Shown piece after piece: positions 8,205 to 17,571 of a stretch of 54,093 nucleotides of DNA (position 1 is its first letter; each line of letters begins with the position of its first letter). Both the position numbers and the translations under genes were made by a program. The stretch covers positions 1 to 54,093 of the forward strand of contig NZ_CAJF01000030.1 of NCBI RefSeq assembly GCF_000304335.1, in the 5' to 3' direction. The stretch comes from Microbacterium yannicii PS01. GTDB taxonomy: Bacteria; Actinomycetota; Actinomycetes; Actinomycetales; Microbacteriaceae. Below the pieces are notes generated by a model. It worked only from the letters and a program-made list of their open reading frames with translations. It was not told the origin of the DNA and made no database searches.

Positions 8205-8895
8205 CAGACACCTGCCTTCGCAGCGGCCGCGGCCTCAGCCTCGGCACGGACGAGACGGGCGGGGCGACCTGGTCGAACTCGAGACCGCGACGTGCGGCGA
8301 CCGCACGGGGCTCCTCGAGCTGCTTCAGGGCCTCCACCGTCGCGTGGACGATGTTGATCGTGTTCGACGAGCCGAGCGACTTCGACAGCACGTCGTGGAT
8401 TCCGGCGCACTCGAGGACGGCACGCACCGGGCCACCGGCGATGACACCGGTACCGGCAGCGGCGGGGCGCAGCAGCACCACACCGGCAGCGGCCTCACCC
8501 TGCACCGGGTGCGGGATGGTCGAGCCGACGCGGGGCACGCGGAAGAAGTTCCGCTTGGCCTCTTCGACACCCTTCGAGATCGCCAGGGGGACCTCACGGG
8601 CCTTGCCGTAGCCGACGCCGACCACACCGTTGCCGTCGCCGACGACGACGAGCGCGGTGAAGCTGAAGCGACGACCGCCCTTGACGACCTTCGAGACGCG
8701 GTTGATGGTGACGACGCGCTCGAGGAACTGGCTCTCGTTGCGATCGCGGCCCCCGCGCTCGCGGTTGGGGTTGCGCTCGCGACCGCCGCGACGCGGCTCG
8801 CGCTCGGCGGGCGCCGTAGCGGTGGCGGTAGCGGCCTCGGCCGGAGCCTCGGCAGCAGCCTGCTCGGTCACGATGTTCTCCTTGTTCTCGCTCAC
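8140..8895 (-). CDS. rpsE: 30S ribosomal protein S5, C-terminus frameshifted
   Basis: S5 maintains decoding accuracy. After a 50-residue Ala/Arg-rich N-terminal extension the S5 core is normal ([20 protein letters not shown], then [15 protein letters not shown] and [16 protein letters not shown]). After LEFDQVAP the frame departs from family sequence. One missing base in the G-rich stretch at about 8257-8265 explains it: restoring a base gives the tail [18 protein letters not shown] and a stop at 8204 overlapping the rpmD start, for 230 aa. As read, the protein is 251 aa with an unrelated tail overlapping rpmD. A sequencing indel in the homopolymer is the most likely cause. Confidence 0.93.
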   Translation of the reverse strand: MSENKENIVTEQAAAEAPAEAATATATAPAEREPRRGGRERNPNRERGGRDRNESQFLERVVTINRVSKVVKGGRRFSFTALVVVGDGNGVVGVGYGKAREVPLAISKGVEEAKRNFFRVPRVGSTIPHPVQGEAAAGVVLLRPAAAGTGVIAGGPVRAVLECAGIHDVLSKSLGSSNTINIVHATVEALKQLEEPRAVAARRGLEFDQVAPPVSSVPRLRPRPLRRQVSDGCASEGHAGQVQGEREAEPA

Positions 8896-9251
8896 AGGTT
8901 CAGACCTCCCTCGCGGGCGCCTTCGGCGATCGCGGCGACACGACCCGCGTAGCGGTTGCCACCACGGTCGAACACGACGGCAGACACGCCGGCAGCCTTC
9001 GCGCGCTCGGCGAGCAGCTCGCCGACCTTGCGGGCCTTGGCGGTCTTGTCGTCGTCGGACACGCGCAGGTCGGTCTCGAGCGTCGACGCCGAGGCCAGCG
9101 TGTGGCCCTTGCTGTCGTCGACGATCTGGACGAACACGTGACGTGCCGAGCGGGTGACGACCAGGCGCGGACGCTCGGTGGTGCCGACGACCTTCTTGCG
9201 AAGGCGGGCGTGACGACGCGCGCGGGCGTCGGTCTTCGTCTTAACAGCCAT
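8892..9251 (-). CDS. rplR: 50S ribosomal protein L18
   Basis: L18 binds 5S rRNA in the central protuberance. At 119 aa it has normal length, with the [20 protein letters not shown] segment (seen as [16 protein letters not shown]) and the C-terminal [20 protein letters not shown] signature. It ends overlapping the rpsE start (ATGA) and begins two bases after rplF. Confidence 0.97.
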   Translation of the reverse strand: MAVKTKTDARARRHARLRKKVVGTTERPRLVVTRSARHVFVQIVDDSKGHTLASASTLETDLRVSDDDKTAKARKVGELLAERAKAAGVSAVVFDRGGNRYAGRVAAIAEGAREGGLNL

Positions 9252-9253
9252 GG

Positions 9254-9790
9254 TTACTTACCACTCTTTCCGGCCTTGCGCCGGACGACCTCGCCGGCGT
9301 AGCGCACACCCTTGCCCTTGTACGGCTCGGGCTTGCGGATCTTGCGGATGTTCGCAGCCGCCTCGCCGACGGCCTGCTTGTCGATGCCGCTCACGGTGAG
9401 CCTGTTGTTGCCCTCGACCGTGAAGGTGATCCCGGCGGGCGGCTCGACCAGGACGGGGTGCGAGAAGCCGAGGGCGAACTCGACCGAGCTGCCCTTCTGC
9501 GCCACGCGGTAACCCGTGCCGACGACCTCGAGGCCCTTGGTGTAGCCCTGGGTGACCCCGATGATGTTGTTGTTGATGAGCGTGCGGGTCAGGCCGTGGA
9601 GCGAACGCGACTCGCGCTCGTCGTCGGGACGGGTCACGATGACCTGGCCCTCTTCGACCTTGACTTCGAGGGGACGGGCCACGGTGAGCGCGAGCTCGCC
9701 CTTGGGGCCCTTGACGGCGACATCCTGGCCTTCGACCGTGACGGTCACACCGGCGGGGATGTCGATCGGAAGACGACCGATTCGCGACAT
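9254..9790 (-). CDS. rplF: 50S ribosomal protein L6
   Basis: L6 lies near the factor-binding site of the 50S subunit. The 178-aa product has the standard start [15 protein letters not shown], two tandem RNP-like domains, and the C-terminal signature [15 protein letters not shown]. It follows rpsH by six bases. Confidence 0.98.
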   Translation of the reverse strand: MSRIGRLPIDIPAGVTVTVEGQDVAVKGPKGELALTVARPLEVKVEEGQVIVTRPDDERESRSLHGLTRTLINNNIIGVTQGYTKGLEVVGTGYRVAQKGSSVEFALGFSHPVLVEPPAGITFTVEGNNRLTVSGIDKQAVGEAAANIRKIRKPEPYKGKGVRYAGEVVRRKAGKSGK

Positions 9791-9796
9791 GTCAGA

Positions 9797-10195
9797 TCAC
9801 CACACGTAGGCGAGGACTTCCCCACCCACGCCCTTCTGCTCGGCCTGGCGGTCCGTGAGAAGACCGGAGGAGGTGGACAGGATGGCGACACCGAGGCCGC
9901 CGAGGACGCGCGGGATCTCGGTGGACTTCGCGTAGACGCGGAGGCCGGGCTTCGACACGCGCTTGATGCCGGCGATCGACCGCTCGCGGTTCGGGCCGTA
10001 CTTGAGGGTCAGCGTGAGGGTCTGGCCGACGCGCGCGTCGCTGACCTCCCAGCCGGAGATGTAGCCCTCCCGCTGGAGGATCTCGGCGATGTGGGTCTTG
10101 AGCTTGGAGCTCGGCAGCGACACGGAGTCGTGGTGCGCCGAGTTCGCGTTGCGCAGACGGGTCAGCATGTCTGCGACCGGGTCTGTCATTGTCAT
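9797..10195 (-). CDS. rpsH: 30S ribosomal protein S8
   Basis: S8 is a primary 16S rRNA-binding protein and in E. coli the translational repressor of the spc operon. The product is 132 aa ([17 protein letters not shown] at the start). The conserved end [19 protein letters not shown] followed by [14 protein letters not shown] is complete. A second ATG at codon 3 could also serve; the first is kept because AAAGGA lies 8 bases before it. The 130-bp gap to rplE carries a long inverted repeat. Confidence 0.97.
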   Translation of the reverse strand: MTMTDPVADMLTRLRNANSAHHDSVSLPSSKLKTHIAEILQREGYISGWEVSDARVGQTLTLTLKYGPNRERSIAGIKRVSKPGLRVYAKSTEIPRVLGGLGVAILSTSSGLLTDRQAEQKGVGGEVLAYVW

Positions 10196-10279
10196 GTGTG
10201 GGTTCCTTTGTTCAGGAGGTTTCGGCTGCCGTTACACGACAGACGACCTTCCAGACGACGATGTTCAGTTGTGATGCCC

Positions 10280-10323
10280 CTTCGGCAGGCTCAGTGACCG
10301 AATGGTCGCTGAGCCCGTCGAAG
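10280..10323. repeat. 20-bp-arm inverted repeat between rplE and rpsH
   Basis: The left arm CTTCGGCAGGCTCAGTGACC pairs with the right arm through a GAAT loop, with a few mismatches. It begins 3 bp past the rplE stop and is the same element family as at 2235-2277 and 36072-36151. Confidence 0.8.
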
Positions 10324-10325
10324 CG

Positions 10326-10916
10326 TCAGGCCTGCTGGTCCTCGTTGCGGAAGGGGAAGCCCAGGTGGCGCAGCAGCGCACGACCCTCGGCATCCGTCTT
10401 CGCGGTCGTGACGACCGTGATGTCGAAACCGCGGACGCGGTCGATCTTGTCCTGGTTGATCTCGTGGAACACGGACTGCTCCTGGAGACCGAAGGTGTAG
10501 TTGCCGTGACCGTCGAACTGCTTGGCCGACAGACCGCGGAAGTCGCGGATGCGGGGCAGGGCGAGGTTGACCAGGCGGTCCACGAACTCCCACGCGCGGT
10601 CGCCGCGGAGGGTGACGTGCGCGCCGATGGCCTGTCCTTCGCGCAGCTTGAACTGCGCGATCGACTTGCGGGCCTTGGTGACGACGGGCTTCTGACCCGT
10701 GATCTTGGTGAGGTCGTCGACCGCGCCATCGATCACCTTGCTGTCGCGAGCTGCCTCGCCGACACCGGTGTTCACGACGACCTTGACGAGGCCGGGGATC
10801 TGCATGACGTTCGGGTAGCCGAACTCGTCCTGCATGGCCTTCTTGATCTCGGCGTTGTACTTCTGCTTCAGGCGGGGCTGGATCTTGCCAGCCACCGCGG
10901 CAGTGGCGGTGCTCAT
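10326..10916 (-). CDS. rplE: 50S ribosomal protein L5
   Basis: L5 binds 5S rRNA and contacts the P-site tRNA. The 196-aa product contains [37 protein letters not shown] (shown as [16 protein letters not shown]) and [11 protein letters not shown], all typical. A short N-terminal extension of about 15 residues precedes the core. It starts two bases after rplX. Confidence 0.97.
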   Translation of the reverse strand: MSTATAAVAGKIQPRLKQKYNAEIKKAMQDEFGYPNVMQIPGLVKVVVNTGVGEAARDSKVIDGAVDDLTKITGQKPVVTKARKSIAQFKLREGQAIGAHVTLRGDRAWEFVDRLVNLALPRIRDFRGLSAKQFDGHGNYTFGLQEQSVFHEINQDKIDRVRGFDITVVTTAKTDAEGRALLRHLGFPFRNEDQQA

Positions 10917-10918
10917 AT

Positions 10919-11278
10919 TCAGAGGTCCTTGCCTGACTTCTTCGCGTAGCGCACGCGGACCGTGCGCTTCACGCCATCCTTCGTCTGCTCCTCGACGCGG
11001 TGACCGACACGGGTCGGCTTCTTGGTCGAGGGGTCGACGACGGCGACGTTGGAGATGTGGATCGGGGCTTCCATCGTCTCGATGCCGCCCGTCTTGGTGC
11101 CGCGCTGGCTCTGGCCGACGCGGTTGTGCTTGGTGACGAAGTTCACGCCCTCGACGATGACACGGTTCTGCTCAGCGAGGACCTCGAGGACCTTGCCCTG
11201 CTTGCCGCGGTCGCCGCCGCGCTCGGGCTTGGCGCCCGAGATGACCTGAACCAGGTCGCCCTTCTTGATCTTCGCCAT
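10919..11278 (-). CDS. rplX: 50S ribosomal protein L24
   Basis: L24 initiates 50S assembly. The 119-aa product has the KOW motif near the start ([26 protein letters not shown], seen as GDLVQVISG and GKQGKVLEV), then the conserved [10 protein letters not shown] and [11 protein letters not shown] segments. It begins two bases after the rplN stop. Confidence 0.97.
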   Translation of the reverse strand: MAKIKKGDLVQVISGAKPERGGDRGKQGKVLEVLAEQNRVIVEGVNFVTKHNRVGQSQRGTKTGGIETMEAPIHISNVAVVDPSTKKPTRVGHRVEEQTKDGVKRTVRVRYAKKSGKDL

Positions 11279-11280
11279 GA

Positions 11281-11649
11281 TCAGATGACCTCCGGGGCCA
11301 GCGAGACGATCTTCATGAACTTCTTGTCGCGAAGCTCACGACCGACCGGTCCGAAGATGCGGGTGCCGCGGGGCTCCCCGTCGCTCTTCAGGATGACGGC
11401 GGCGTTCTCGTCGAACTTGATGTACGAGCCGTCGGGACGACGGGTCGACTTGACTGTGCGGACGACGACGGCCTTGACCACGTCGCCCTTCTTGACGTTG
11501 CCGCCGGGGATCGCGTCCTTGACCGTGGCGACGATGATGTCGCCCACGCCGGCGTAGCGCCGGCTCGAGCCACCGAGCACACGGATCGTGAGCAGCTCCT
11601 TGGCGCCGGTGTTGTCGGCGACCTTGAGGCGGGATTCGTTCTGAATCAC
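11281..11649 (-). CDS. rplN: 50S ribosomal protein L14
   Basis: L14 sits at the subunit interface. The 122-aa product is highly conserved, starting [18 protein letters not shown] and containing [20 protein letters not shown] and the end [19 protein letters not shown]. The gene is 35 bp downstream of rpsQ. Confidence 0.98.
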   Translation of the reverse strand: MIQNESRLKVADNTGAKELLTIRVLGGSSRRYAGVGDIIVATVKDAIPGGNVKKGDVVKAVVVRTVKSTRRPDGSYIKFDENAAVILKSDGEPRGTRIFGPVGRELRDKKFMKIVSLAPEVI

Positions 11650-11684
11650 TTCTTACTCCTTGGGTTCCAAGTGAGCCGCGAGGC

Positions 11685-12029
11685 TTACTTGGCCTTCTCG
11701 AGGATCTCGACCAGGCGCCAGCGCTTGGTGGCGCTCAGCGGGCGGGTCTCGTTGATGACGACGAGGTCGCCGATGCCGGCAGTGTTGCCCTCATCGTGCG
11801 CCTTGACCTTCGAGGTGCGACGGATGACCTTGCCGTAGAGGGGGTGCTTCACGCGGTCCTCGACCTCGACGACGATCGTCTTGTCCATCTTGTCGCTGAC
11901 GACGTAGCCGCGGCGGGCCTTACGGTATCCGCGGGCGTCGACGTCGCGCACATCGTGCGCGGCGGACTCGTGGCCCGCAGCCTGCGCGACGACCTCGGCC
12001 TCGGCGGCCTTCTTCTTGGTCTCAGCCAT
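11685..12029 (-). CDS. rpsQ: 30S ribosomal protein S17 with N-terminal extension
   Basis: S17 is a primary assembly protein of the 30S subunit. Residues from about 37 on are a standard S17 ([20 protein letters not shown], then [13 protein letters not shown]). About 35 extra Ala/Glu-rich residues precede them, giving 114 aa against about 84 in E. coli. The ATG overlaps the rpmC stop (TAATG), which supports this start. Confidence 0.97.
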   Translation of the reverse strand: MAETKKKAAEAEVVAQAAGHESAAHDVRDVDARGYRKARRGYVVSDKMDKTIVVEVEDRVKHPLYGKVIRRTSKVKAHDEGNTAGIGDLVVINETRPLSATKRWRLVEILEKAK

Positions 12030-12343
12030 TACTCGGCCTCTTCCTTCGTAGCCTCGTCAGCGGCATCCGCCTTCTTGGCCTTCGTCTTCTTCGCCTTGGT
12101 CGCCGTCTCCACGGGAGCGGGAGTGGCACGGATGCCGAGCTCACGCTCACGGATGACGGTGTAGAGACGCGCGATGTCGCGCTTGACCGCACGGATGCGG
12201 CCGTGGCTCTCGAGCTGGCCGGTGGCCGACTGGAAGCGCAGGTTGAACAGCTCTTCCTTGGCCTTGCGCAGCTCCTCGACCAGGCGCTGGTCTTCGAACG
12301 TGTCGAGCTCGCTCGGGGCGAGCGTCTTGGTGCCGATCGCCAT
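12029..12343 (-). CDS. rpmC: 50S ribosomal protein L29 with C-terminal extension
   Basis: L29 lines the exit tunnel. The 104-aa product begins [16 protein letters not shown] and has the L29 helical hairpin with [19 protein letters not shown]. After residue 77 or so it continues as a Lys/Ala/Glu-rich tail absent from E. coli L29 (63 aa). The ATG at 12343 overlaps the rplP stop (TAATG); the open frame upstream is a shadow of rplP. Confidence 0.96.
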   Translation of the reverse strand: MAIGTKTLAPSELDTFEDQRLVEELRKAKEELFNLRFQSATGQLESHGRIRAVKRDIARLYTVIRERELGIRATPAPVETATKAKKTKAKKADAADEATKEEAE

Positions 12344-12762
12344 TACGCGTCGCCCTCCTCGCGCTTGATGATGCGTGCCTTGAGAGGCAGCTTGTGGATG
12401 GCACGGGTCAGGGCCTCGCGAGCGAGCTCCTCGTTGACACCGGCGACCTCGAAGAGGACGCGACCCGGCTTGACGTTTGCGACCCACCACTCGGGGGAAC
12501 CCTTACCGGAACCCATGCGGGTCTCGGCCGGCTTCTTGGTGAGCGGACGGTCGGGGTAGATGTTGATCCACACCTTGCCGCCACGCTTGATGTGACGGGT
12601 CATCGCGATACGAGCGGACTCGATCTGACGGTTCGTCACGTACGCGGGCGTGAGCGCCTGGATGCCGAACTCGCCGAAGGAGACCTTCGTGCCGCCGGTG
12701 GCCTGGCCGCTGCGACCCGGGTGGTGCTGCTTGCGGTACTTGACCTTGCGGGGGATGAGCAT
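12343..12762 (-). CDS. rplP: 50S ribosomal protein L16
   Basis: L16 organises the A-site tRNA region of the 50S subunit. The 139-aa product has the hallmark start [17 protein letters not shown] and the segments [19 protein letters not shown] and [18 protein letters not shown]. It overlaps the rpsC stop by one base and the rpmC start by one base. Confidence 0.98.
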   Translation of the reverse strand: MLIPRKVKYRKQHHPGRSGQATGGTKVSFGEFGIQALTPAYVTNRQIESARIAMTRHIKRGGKVWINIYPDRPLTKKPAETRMGSGKGSPEWWVANVKPGRVLFEVAGVNEELAREALTRAIHKLPLKARIIKREEGDA

Positions 12763-13517
12763 TACGCCGACGCTCCTTCTGCCACGGGGGCCTCGTTGCG
12801 GCGATCGCCGCGCGGACCGCGACGGTCACCGCGCTCACGCGCCGGCTTCTGGTTCGCCTGCTCGCGCGCGAGCTCCTTGTTGGTGAGGTCGCCCTTGTAG
12901 ATCCAGACCTTCACGCCGATGCGGCCGAAGGTGGTCTTCGCCTCGTAGAAGCCGTAGTCGATGTTCGCGCGCAGCGTGTGCAGCGGCACACGACCCTCGC
13001 GGTAGAACTCCGAGCGGCTCATCTCGGCGCCGCCGAGGCGGCCGGAGACCTGGACGCGGACGCCCTTGGCGCCGGCCCGCTGAGCACCCTGCAGACCCTT
13101 GCGCATCGCGCGACGGAACGCCACGCGAGCAGTGAGCTGCTCGGCGATGCCCTGCGCGACGAGCTGAGCGTCGGCCTCGGGGTTCTTGACCTCGAGGATG
13201 TTCAGCTGGATCTGCTTGCCGGTGAGCTTCTCGAGGTCGGCGCGGATGCGCTCGGCCTCGGCGCCGCGGCGACCGATCACGATGCCCGGACGGGCGGTGT
13301 GGATGTCGACGCGGACACGGTCACGCGTGCGCTCGATCTCGATGTTGCTGACGCCCGCGCGGTCGAGCGAGGTCGTCAGCAGGCGACGGATCTTGATGTC
13401 CTCGGCCACGTAGTCGGCGTAGCGCTGTCCCGGCTTCGTGGAGTCGGAGAACCAACGCGACACGTGGTCCGTGGTGATGCCGAGGCGGAAGCCGTACGGG
13501 TTTACCTTCTGTCCCAT
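12762..13517 (-). CDS. rpsC: 30S ribosomal protein S3
   Basis: S3 forms part of the mRNA entry tunnel. The 251-aa product starts [18 protein letters not shown]. It carries the KH domain with the G-x-x-G motif in [14 protein letters not shown], and the C-terminal domain with KVWIYKGDL. An Arg-rich, Ala-rich tail of about 35 residues follows. It overlaps rplV and rplP by one base each. Confidence 0.98.
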   Translation of the reverse strand: MGQKVNPYGFRLGITTDHVSRWFSDSTKPGQRYADYVAEDIKIRRLLTTSLDRAGVSNIEIERTRDRVRVDIHTARPGIVIGRRGAEAERIRADLEKLTGKQIQLNILEVKNPEADAQLVAQGIAEQLTARVAFRRAMRKGLQGAQRAGAKGVRVQVSGRLGGAEMSRSEFYREGRVPLHTLRANIDYGFYEAKTTFGRIGVKVWIYKGDLTNKELAREQANQKPARERGDRRGPRGDRRNEAPVAEGASA

Positions 13518-13930
13518 TACTTGCTCGCCTTCTTGGTCTTGGTACCGGGGGCTGCCGAGCTTGTCGAAGCATCAGCGACCTCGGGCGTCGAGAGCACGAC
13601 CGTGATGTGGCTCGTGCGCTTCTTGATCTGGAAAGCACGACCCTGGGCGCGGGGCTGGAAACGCTTGAGCGTCGTGCCCTCGTCCACGTACGCGTTCTTC
13701 ACGTACAGGTCCTGCTCGTCCAGGAACTCGCTGTCCTTGTCGGCCTTCACGCGAGCGTTCGCGATCGCCGAGGCGACGAGCTTGTAGATCGGCTCGCTCG
13801 CACCCTGCGGCGCGAACTTGAGGATGGCCAGGGCCTCCTCGGCCTGCTTGCCCTTGATGAGCGCGACGACACGACGAGCCTTCTGAGGGGTCACGCGGAT
13901 GTGTCGCACGCGTGCGATGGACTCCACCAT
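13517..13930 (-). CDS. rplV: 50S ribosomal protein L22
   Basis: L22 spans the 50S subunit and its beta-hairpin lines the exit tunnel. The core, with [18 protein letters not shown] and the conserved [22 protein letters not shown] hairpin region ([15 protein letters not shown]), is complete. The 137-aa protein ends in a tail in which DNA at 13548-13570 matches half of the CTTCGACAAGCTCGGCAGCCC-type intergenic repeat. The repeat half has therefore been taken into the reading frame and encodes ASTSSAAP. Confidence 0.97.
   Translation of the reverse strand: MVESIARVRHIRVTPQKARRVVALIKGKQAEEALAILKFAPQGASEPIYKLVASAIANARVKADKDSEFLDEQDLYVKNAYVDEGTTLKRFQPRAQGRAFQIKKRTSHITVVLSTPEVADASTSSAAPGTKTKKASK
13548..13570. 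repeat. Repeat half-element inside the rplV 3' end
   Basis: On the minus strand the sequence reads GCTTCGACAAGCTCGGCAGC followed by CCC. It matches the CTTCG(A/G)CA(A/G)GCTC arm of the intergenic inverted repeats elsewhere in the window, but here it is coding. Confidence 0.65.
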
Positions 13931-13952
13931 TTCTCTCTCCTCTTGCGTCGCC

Positions 13953-14234
13953 TTAGCGGCGACGGCCCTTCTTGTCGTCCTTCACGTGGCCGCGGAAGGT
14001 GCGGGTGGGCGCGAACTCGCCCAGCTTGTGGCCGACCATGGTCTCGGTCACGAACACAGGGATGTGCTTGCGACCGTCGTGCACGGCGATCGTGTGGCCG
14101 AGCATGGCCGGGACGATCATCGAACGGCGCGACCAGGTCTTGATGACGTTCTTGGAACCGGCTTCGTTCTGGACGACGACCTTGCGAAGCAGGTGCTCGT
14201 CGACGAAGGGGCCCTTCTTAAGGCTACGAGGCAT
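13953..14234 (-). CDS. rpsS: 30S ribosomal protein S19
   Basis: S19 is a head protein contacting S13 and the A-site tRNA. At 93 aa, beginning [19 protein letters not shown] and containing [20 protein letters not shown] and [14 protein letters not shown], it is entirely typical. It follows rplB by 12 bp. Confidence 0.98.
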   Translation of the reverse strand: MPRSLKKGPFVDEHLLRKVVVQNEAGSKNVIKTWSRRSMIVPAMLGHTIAVHDGRKHIPVFVTETMVGHKLGEFAPTRTFRGHVKDDKKGRRR

Positions 14235-14246
14235 CTTCCTCTACTC

Positions 14247-15086
14247 CTACTTGCGCTTCTTGCCGGCATTGCGACGGCGAACGATGTACTTGTCGCTTTC
14301 CTTGTTCGCGTGACGGGTCCGTCCTTCGGACTGGCCCCACGGCGAAACAGGGTGACGACCACCGGAGGTCTTGCCCTCGCCACCACCGTGGGGGTGGTCG
14401 ACGGGGTTCATCGCGACACCGCGGACGGTCGGGCGGATGCCCTTCCAGCGGTTGCGACCGGCCTTGCCCCAGTTGATGTTCGACTGCTCGGCGTTGCCGA
14501 CCTCGCCGACGGTCGCGCGGCAGCGCGCGTCGACGTTGCGGATCTCGCCCGAGGGCAGACGCAGCTGGGCGTAGGGGCCGTCCTTGGCGACGAGTCGCAC
14601 CGAGGTGCCGGCCGAACGAGCCAGCTTGGCACCGCCGCCGGGGCGGAGCTCGATCGCGTGGATCACGGTACCGGTGGGGATGTTCTTCAGCGGCAGGTTG
14701 TTGCCCGGCTTGATGTCGGCCGAGGCGCCCGACTCGACGATGTCGCCCTGCGACAGCTTGTTCGGCGCGAGGATGTAGCGCTTCTCGCCGTCGAAGTAGT
14801 GCAGGAGCGCGATGCGCGCGGTGCGGTTGGGGTCGTACTCGATGTGTGCGACCTTCGCGTTGACGCCGTCCTTGTCGTTGCGACGGAAGTCGATCACGCG
14901 GTACTGGCGCTTGTGGCCACCACCGATGTGACGCGTCGTGATGCGGCCCTGGTTGTTGCGGCCACCGGTCTTGCTCAGCGGGCGGAGGAGCGACTTCTCA
15001 GGCGTCGATCGGGTGATCTCGGCGAAGTCGGCCACCGACGAGCCGCGGCGACCCGGGGTCGTGGGCTTGTACTTGCGAATAGCCAT
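14247..15086 (-). CDS. rplB: 50S ribosomal protein L2
   Basis: L2 is required for subunit association and peptidyl-transferase activity. The 279-aa product starts [15 protein letters not shown] and has the C-terminal signature [20 protein letters not shown] with the catalytically important His in HPHGGGEG. Spacing to rplW is 24 bp. Confidence 0.98.
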   Translation of the reverse strand: MAIRKYKPTTPGRRGSSVADFAEITRSTPEKSLLRPLSKTGGRNNQGRITTRHIGGGHKRQYRVIDFRRNDKDGVNAKVAHIEYDPNRTARIALLHYFDGEKRYILAPNKLSQGDIVESGASADIKPGNNLPLKNIPTGTVIHAIELRPGGGAKLARSAGTSVRLVAKDGPYAQLRLPSGEIRNVDARCRATVGEVGNAEQSNINWGKAGRNRWKGIRPTVRGVAMNPVDHPHGGGEGKTSGGRHPVSPWGQSEGRTRHANKESDKYIVRRRNAGKKRK

Positions 15087-15110
15087 ATCTCTAGTCCTCT
15101 ATCCCGACCG

Positions 15111-15416
15111 TCAGCCGACTGCCGTGAAGATGTCGATGGTGCCCGACTTCAGGGTCACGATGGCGCGCTTGGTGTCCTTGCGCTTGCCGGTGCCGAAGCG
15201 GGTGCGGCGCGCCTTGCCGACGCGGTTGATCGTGTTGACCGCGGCCACCTTGACGCCGAAGATCTTCTCGATCGCGAGCTTGATCTCGGTCTTCGAGGCG
15301 CGCGGGTCCACGAGGAACGTGTACTTGCCCTCGTCGATCAGACCGTAGCTCTTCTCGGAGACGACCGGCTTCAGGATGATGTCGCGCGGGTCCTTGTTAA
15401 CGGCGATGCTGCTCAT
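15111..15416 (-). CDS. rplW: 50S ribosomal protein L23
   Basis: L23 forms the docking site for trigger factor and SRP at the exit tunnel. The 101-aa product contains [21 protein letters not shown] and the [16 protein letters not shown] helix that is diagnostic for the family. It overlaps the rplD stop (ATGA). Confidence 0.97.
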   Translation of the reverse strand: MSSIAVNKDPRDIILKPVVSEKSYGLIDEGKYTFLVDPRASKTEIKLAIEKIFGVKVAAVNTINRVGKARRTRFGTGKRKDTKRAIVTLKSGTIDIFTAVG

Positions 15417-16075
15417 GCCGAGACCTCCTGGGTGACGCCGGACTTCGACGCGACGAACGCGTCGTAGGCGGCCTGGGTGAAGACGATGTCGTCGGAGACG
15501 ATGACGTCGTAGGCGTTCAGCTGGTCGGAGTACAGCACGTGAACGTACGCGAGGTTGCGGACGCTCAGCGTGGTGAGCTCGTCGTCGCGGTCGATGACGA
15601 CCAGGACGTTCTTGATCGCACCGAGTGCGGTCAGCACGGCCGACGCGGCCTTGGTCGAGGGCGCGCCCTCGATGCCGAAGGACTCGACGACGTGAAGACG
15701 CTCGCCACGAGCACGGTCGCTGAGCGCGCCCAGCAGGGCGGCGGCGATCATCTTCTTCGGGGTGCGCTGGGAGTAGTCGCGCGGCTTGGGGCCGTGCACG
15801 ATGCCACCGCCGGTCATGTGCGGCGCGCGGATCGAGCCCTGACGGGCGTTACCGGTGCCCTTCTGCTTGAAGGGCTTGCGGCCGGCGCCCGAGACCTCAC
15901 CGCGACGCTTGGTCGAGTGGGTGCCCTGGCGAGCCGCCGCGAGCTGCGCGACGACGACCTGGTGGATGAGGGGGATGTTCGTCTTGACGTCGAAGATCGA
16001 AGCCGGGAGCTGGATCGAACCAGCCGCCGTGCCGTCTGCCTTCACGACGTCGAGCGCGAGAGTCGAGTCAGCCAT
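15413..16075 (-). CDS. rplD: 50S ribosomal protein L4
   Basis: L4 lines the exit tunnel and in E. coli represses its own S10 operon by acting on the mRNA leader. The product is about 220 aa. It has the [21 protein letters not shown] loop (seen as [18 protein letters not shown]) and [20 protein letters not shown] chose [10 protein letters not shown] at 16075; an upstream ATG at 16087 would add MPDL. Whether the long S10 leader here is an L4 target is untested. Confidence 0.96.
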   Translation of the reverse strand: MADSTLALDVVKADGTAAGSIQLPASIFDVKTNIPLIHQVVVAQLAAARQGTHSTKRRGEVSGAGRKPFKQKGTGNARQGSIRAPHMTGGGIVHGPKPRDYSQRTPKKMIAAALLGALSDRARGERLHVVESFGIEGAPSTKAASAVLTALGAIKNVLVVIDRDDELTTLSVRNLAYVHVLYSDQLNAYDVIVSDDIVFTQAAYDAFVASKSGVTQEVSA

Positions 16076-16079
16076 GAGA

Positions 16080-16739
16080 TCAGGCACCCTTCACTGCGTT
16101 GCGGACGTAGACGATGCGGCCACGAGCACCGGGGACGGCGCCCTTGACGAGCAGCAGACCCTTCTCGGCGTCGACGGCGTGCACCGTGAGGTTGAGGACG
16201 GTCACGCGCTCGCCACCCATACGGCCGGCCATGCGCATGCCCTTGAAGACGCGGCTCGGGGTCGACGAGGCGCCGATCGAGCCCGGCTTGCGGTGGTTGC
16301 GGTGCGCACCGTGCGAAGCGGAGACGCCCTTGAAGTTGTGACGCTTCATGACACCCGCGGTGCCCTTGCCCTTGCTGGTGCCGACCACGTCGACCAGCTG
16401 GCCGGACTCGAACGTGCCGTCCACCGTGAGCTCCTGACCGAGTGAGTAGTCAGCAGCGTCCGCCGTGCGGACCTCGGTGAGGTGACGGCGCGGGGTGACG
16501 CCCGCGGCGTCGAAGTGCGCCGTGAGGGGCTTGTTCACCTTGCGGGGGTCGATCTGCCCGTACGCGATCTGCACGGCGTTGTAGCCGTCCTTCTCGGGCG
16601 TGCGAACCTGGGTGACCACGTTCGGGGCGATCTCGATGACGGTGACGGGAACGAGCTTGCCGTTCTCGTCCCAGACCTGAGTCATGCCGAGCTTGGTGCC
16701 GAGCAGGCCCTTGGAAACCTTGTTGTTGATGTCAGCCAT
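16080..16739 (-). CDS. rplC: 50S ribosomal protein L3
   Basis: L3 is a primary assembly protein that reaches the peptidyl-transferase centre. The 219-aa product has [17 protein letters not shown] near the start. The extended loop segment [19 protein letters not shown] and [19 protein letters not shown] are both present. The gene lies 8 bp after rpsJ. Confidence 0.98.
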   Translation of the reverse strand: MADINNKVSKGLLGTKLGMTQVWDENGKLVPVTVIEIAPNVVTQVRTPEKDGYNAVQIAYGQIDPRKVNKPLTAHFDAAGVTPRRHLTEVRTADAADYSLGQELTVDGTFESGQLVDVVGTSKGKGTAGVMKRHNFKGVSASHGAHRNHRKPGSIGASSTPSRVFKGMRMAGRMGGERVTVLNLTVHAVDAEKGLLLVKGAVPGARGRIVYVRNAVKGA

Positions 16740-16747
16740 GTCGAACC

Positions 16748-17056
16748 TCAGAGCTTGATCTCGATGTTCACATCGGCCGGGAGGTCGAGACGCATGAGCG
16801 AGTCGACTGCCTTGGGCGTCGGGTCGACGATGTCGATCAGACGCTTGTGGGTGCGCATCTCGAAGTGCTCGCGGCTGTCCTTGTACTTGTGGGGGGAACG
16901 GATCACGGGGATCACGTTCTTCTCCGTCGGAAGGGGCACGGGGCCCACGACCGTCGCACCGGCACGGGTCACGGTGTCGACGATCTTGCGCGCCGACGAG
17001 TCGATGATCTCGTGGTCGTACGACTTCAGGCGAATGCGGATCTTCTGTCCCGCCAT
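16748..17056 (-). CDS. rpsJ: 30S ribosomal protein S10
   Basis: S10 is a head protein of the 30S subunit (NusE in antitermination). The 102-aa product starts [19 protein letters not shown] and has [23 protein letters not shown] in the loop ([16 protein letters not shown]). It is the first gene of the S10 operon, about 335 bases downstream of a good promoter. In relatives it usually follows tuf closely; here two pilus modules intervene. Confidence 0.98.
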   Translation of the reverse strand: MAGQKIRIRLKSYDHEIIDSSARKIVDTVTRAGATVVGPVPLPTEKNVIPVIRSPHKYKDSREHFEMRTHKRLIDIVDPTPKAVDSLMRLDLPADVNIEIKL

Positions 17057-17390
17057 TGTCTGCTCACTCTCTTTCTCGCGTCATACCGTCCCGGGGCTCC
17101 CCCGAGGGCATTGGACGCACGGTGGCGCTAGGCGCCATGGCACTTCTGCACTGCTGCGCAGTGCGTTGCTGCACCGCTGTTCTGATGTCAATCCGGAGGC
17201 CGCGCCGAAGCGCCGCTCCCGGCATCCGTCCTCCGACCGCACGCGGAGCAGCGCTCCGGAATGGAAGGATTCGAGATGTGGTGGTTCTGCTGCCCGCGGC
17301 CTAGGACTCTGCGCTTTCGCGCCGCCTATGCACTGCCCTGGCAGTGATCCGGTGCACGCCGAAAGGGGCGCCGGAATGTGGAACTTCCCT
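17057..17390 (-). promoter_or_regulatory. Long structured leader of the S10 operon
   Basis: No gene is seen. The transcript from the promoter at 17391-17419 would carry a leader of about 330 nt with a series of compact hairpins. These are CACTGCC-CT-GGCAGTG (17331-17346), GCGC-TTTC-GCGC (17311-17322), CGGAGC-AGC-GCTCCG (17244-17258), CACTGC-TGC-GCAGTG (17149-17163) and TGGCGC-TAG-GCGCCA (17123-17137). The three nearest rpsJ share a 6-bp stem and 3-base loop. Confidence 0.6.
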
Positions 17391-17419
17391 AGTCTACGTG
17401 CAGCCCGGGCGTGTCGCAA
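17391..17419 (-). promoter_or_regulatory. Promoter of the S10 operon
   Basis: On the minus strand there is a -35 box TTGCGA, a 17-bp spacer and a -10 box TAGACT. It is the best sigma-70-like match in the gap between sortase 1 and rpsJ. Confidence 0.65.
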
Positions 17420-17526
17420 ACTCGGGCGTGTCGCGCGGCGCGTATGCTCGGCGGCTTCCCAGGCACGGCTGCGCCGGCGACGGATGCCGCGGCCGCCGCG
17501 CAGGCGGAAGGCTGCGGCCAGGGAGG

Positions 17527-17568
17527 CCTCGAGAGGGCGAGCCTTGGGGGGCCCTCGCCCTCTCGAGG
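17527..17568 (-). terminator. Hairpin ending pilus module 1
   Basis: Perfect 15-bp arms CCTCGAGAGGGCGAG and CTCGCCCTCTCGAGG are separated by 12 bases. It begins 3 bases past the stop codon of the class C sortase gene. There is no T-tract, so it may work with Rho or as an mRNA 3'-end stabiliser, but its position fits a module terminator. Confidence 0.6.
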
Positions 17569-17571
17569 GGT

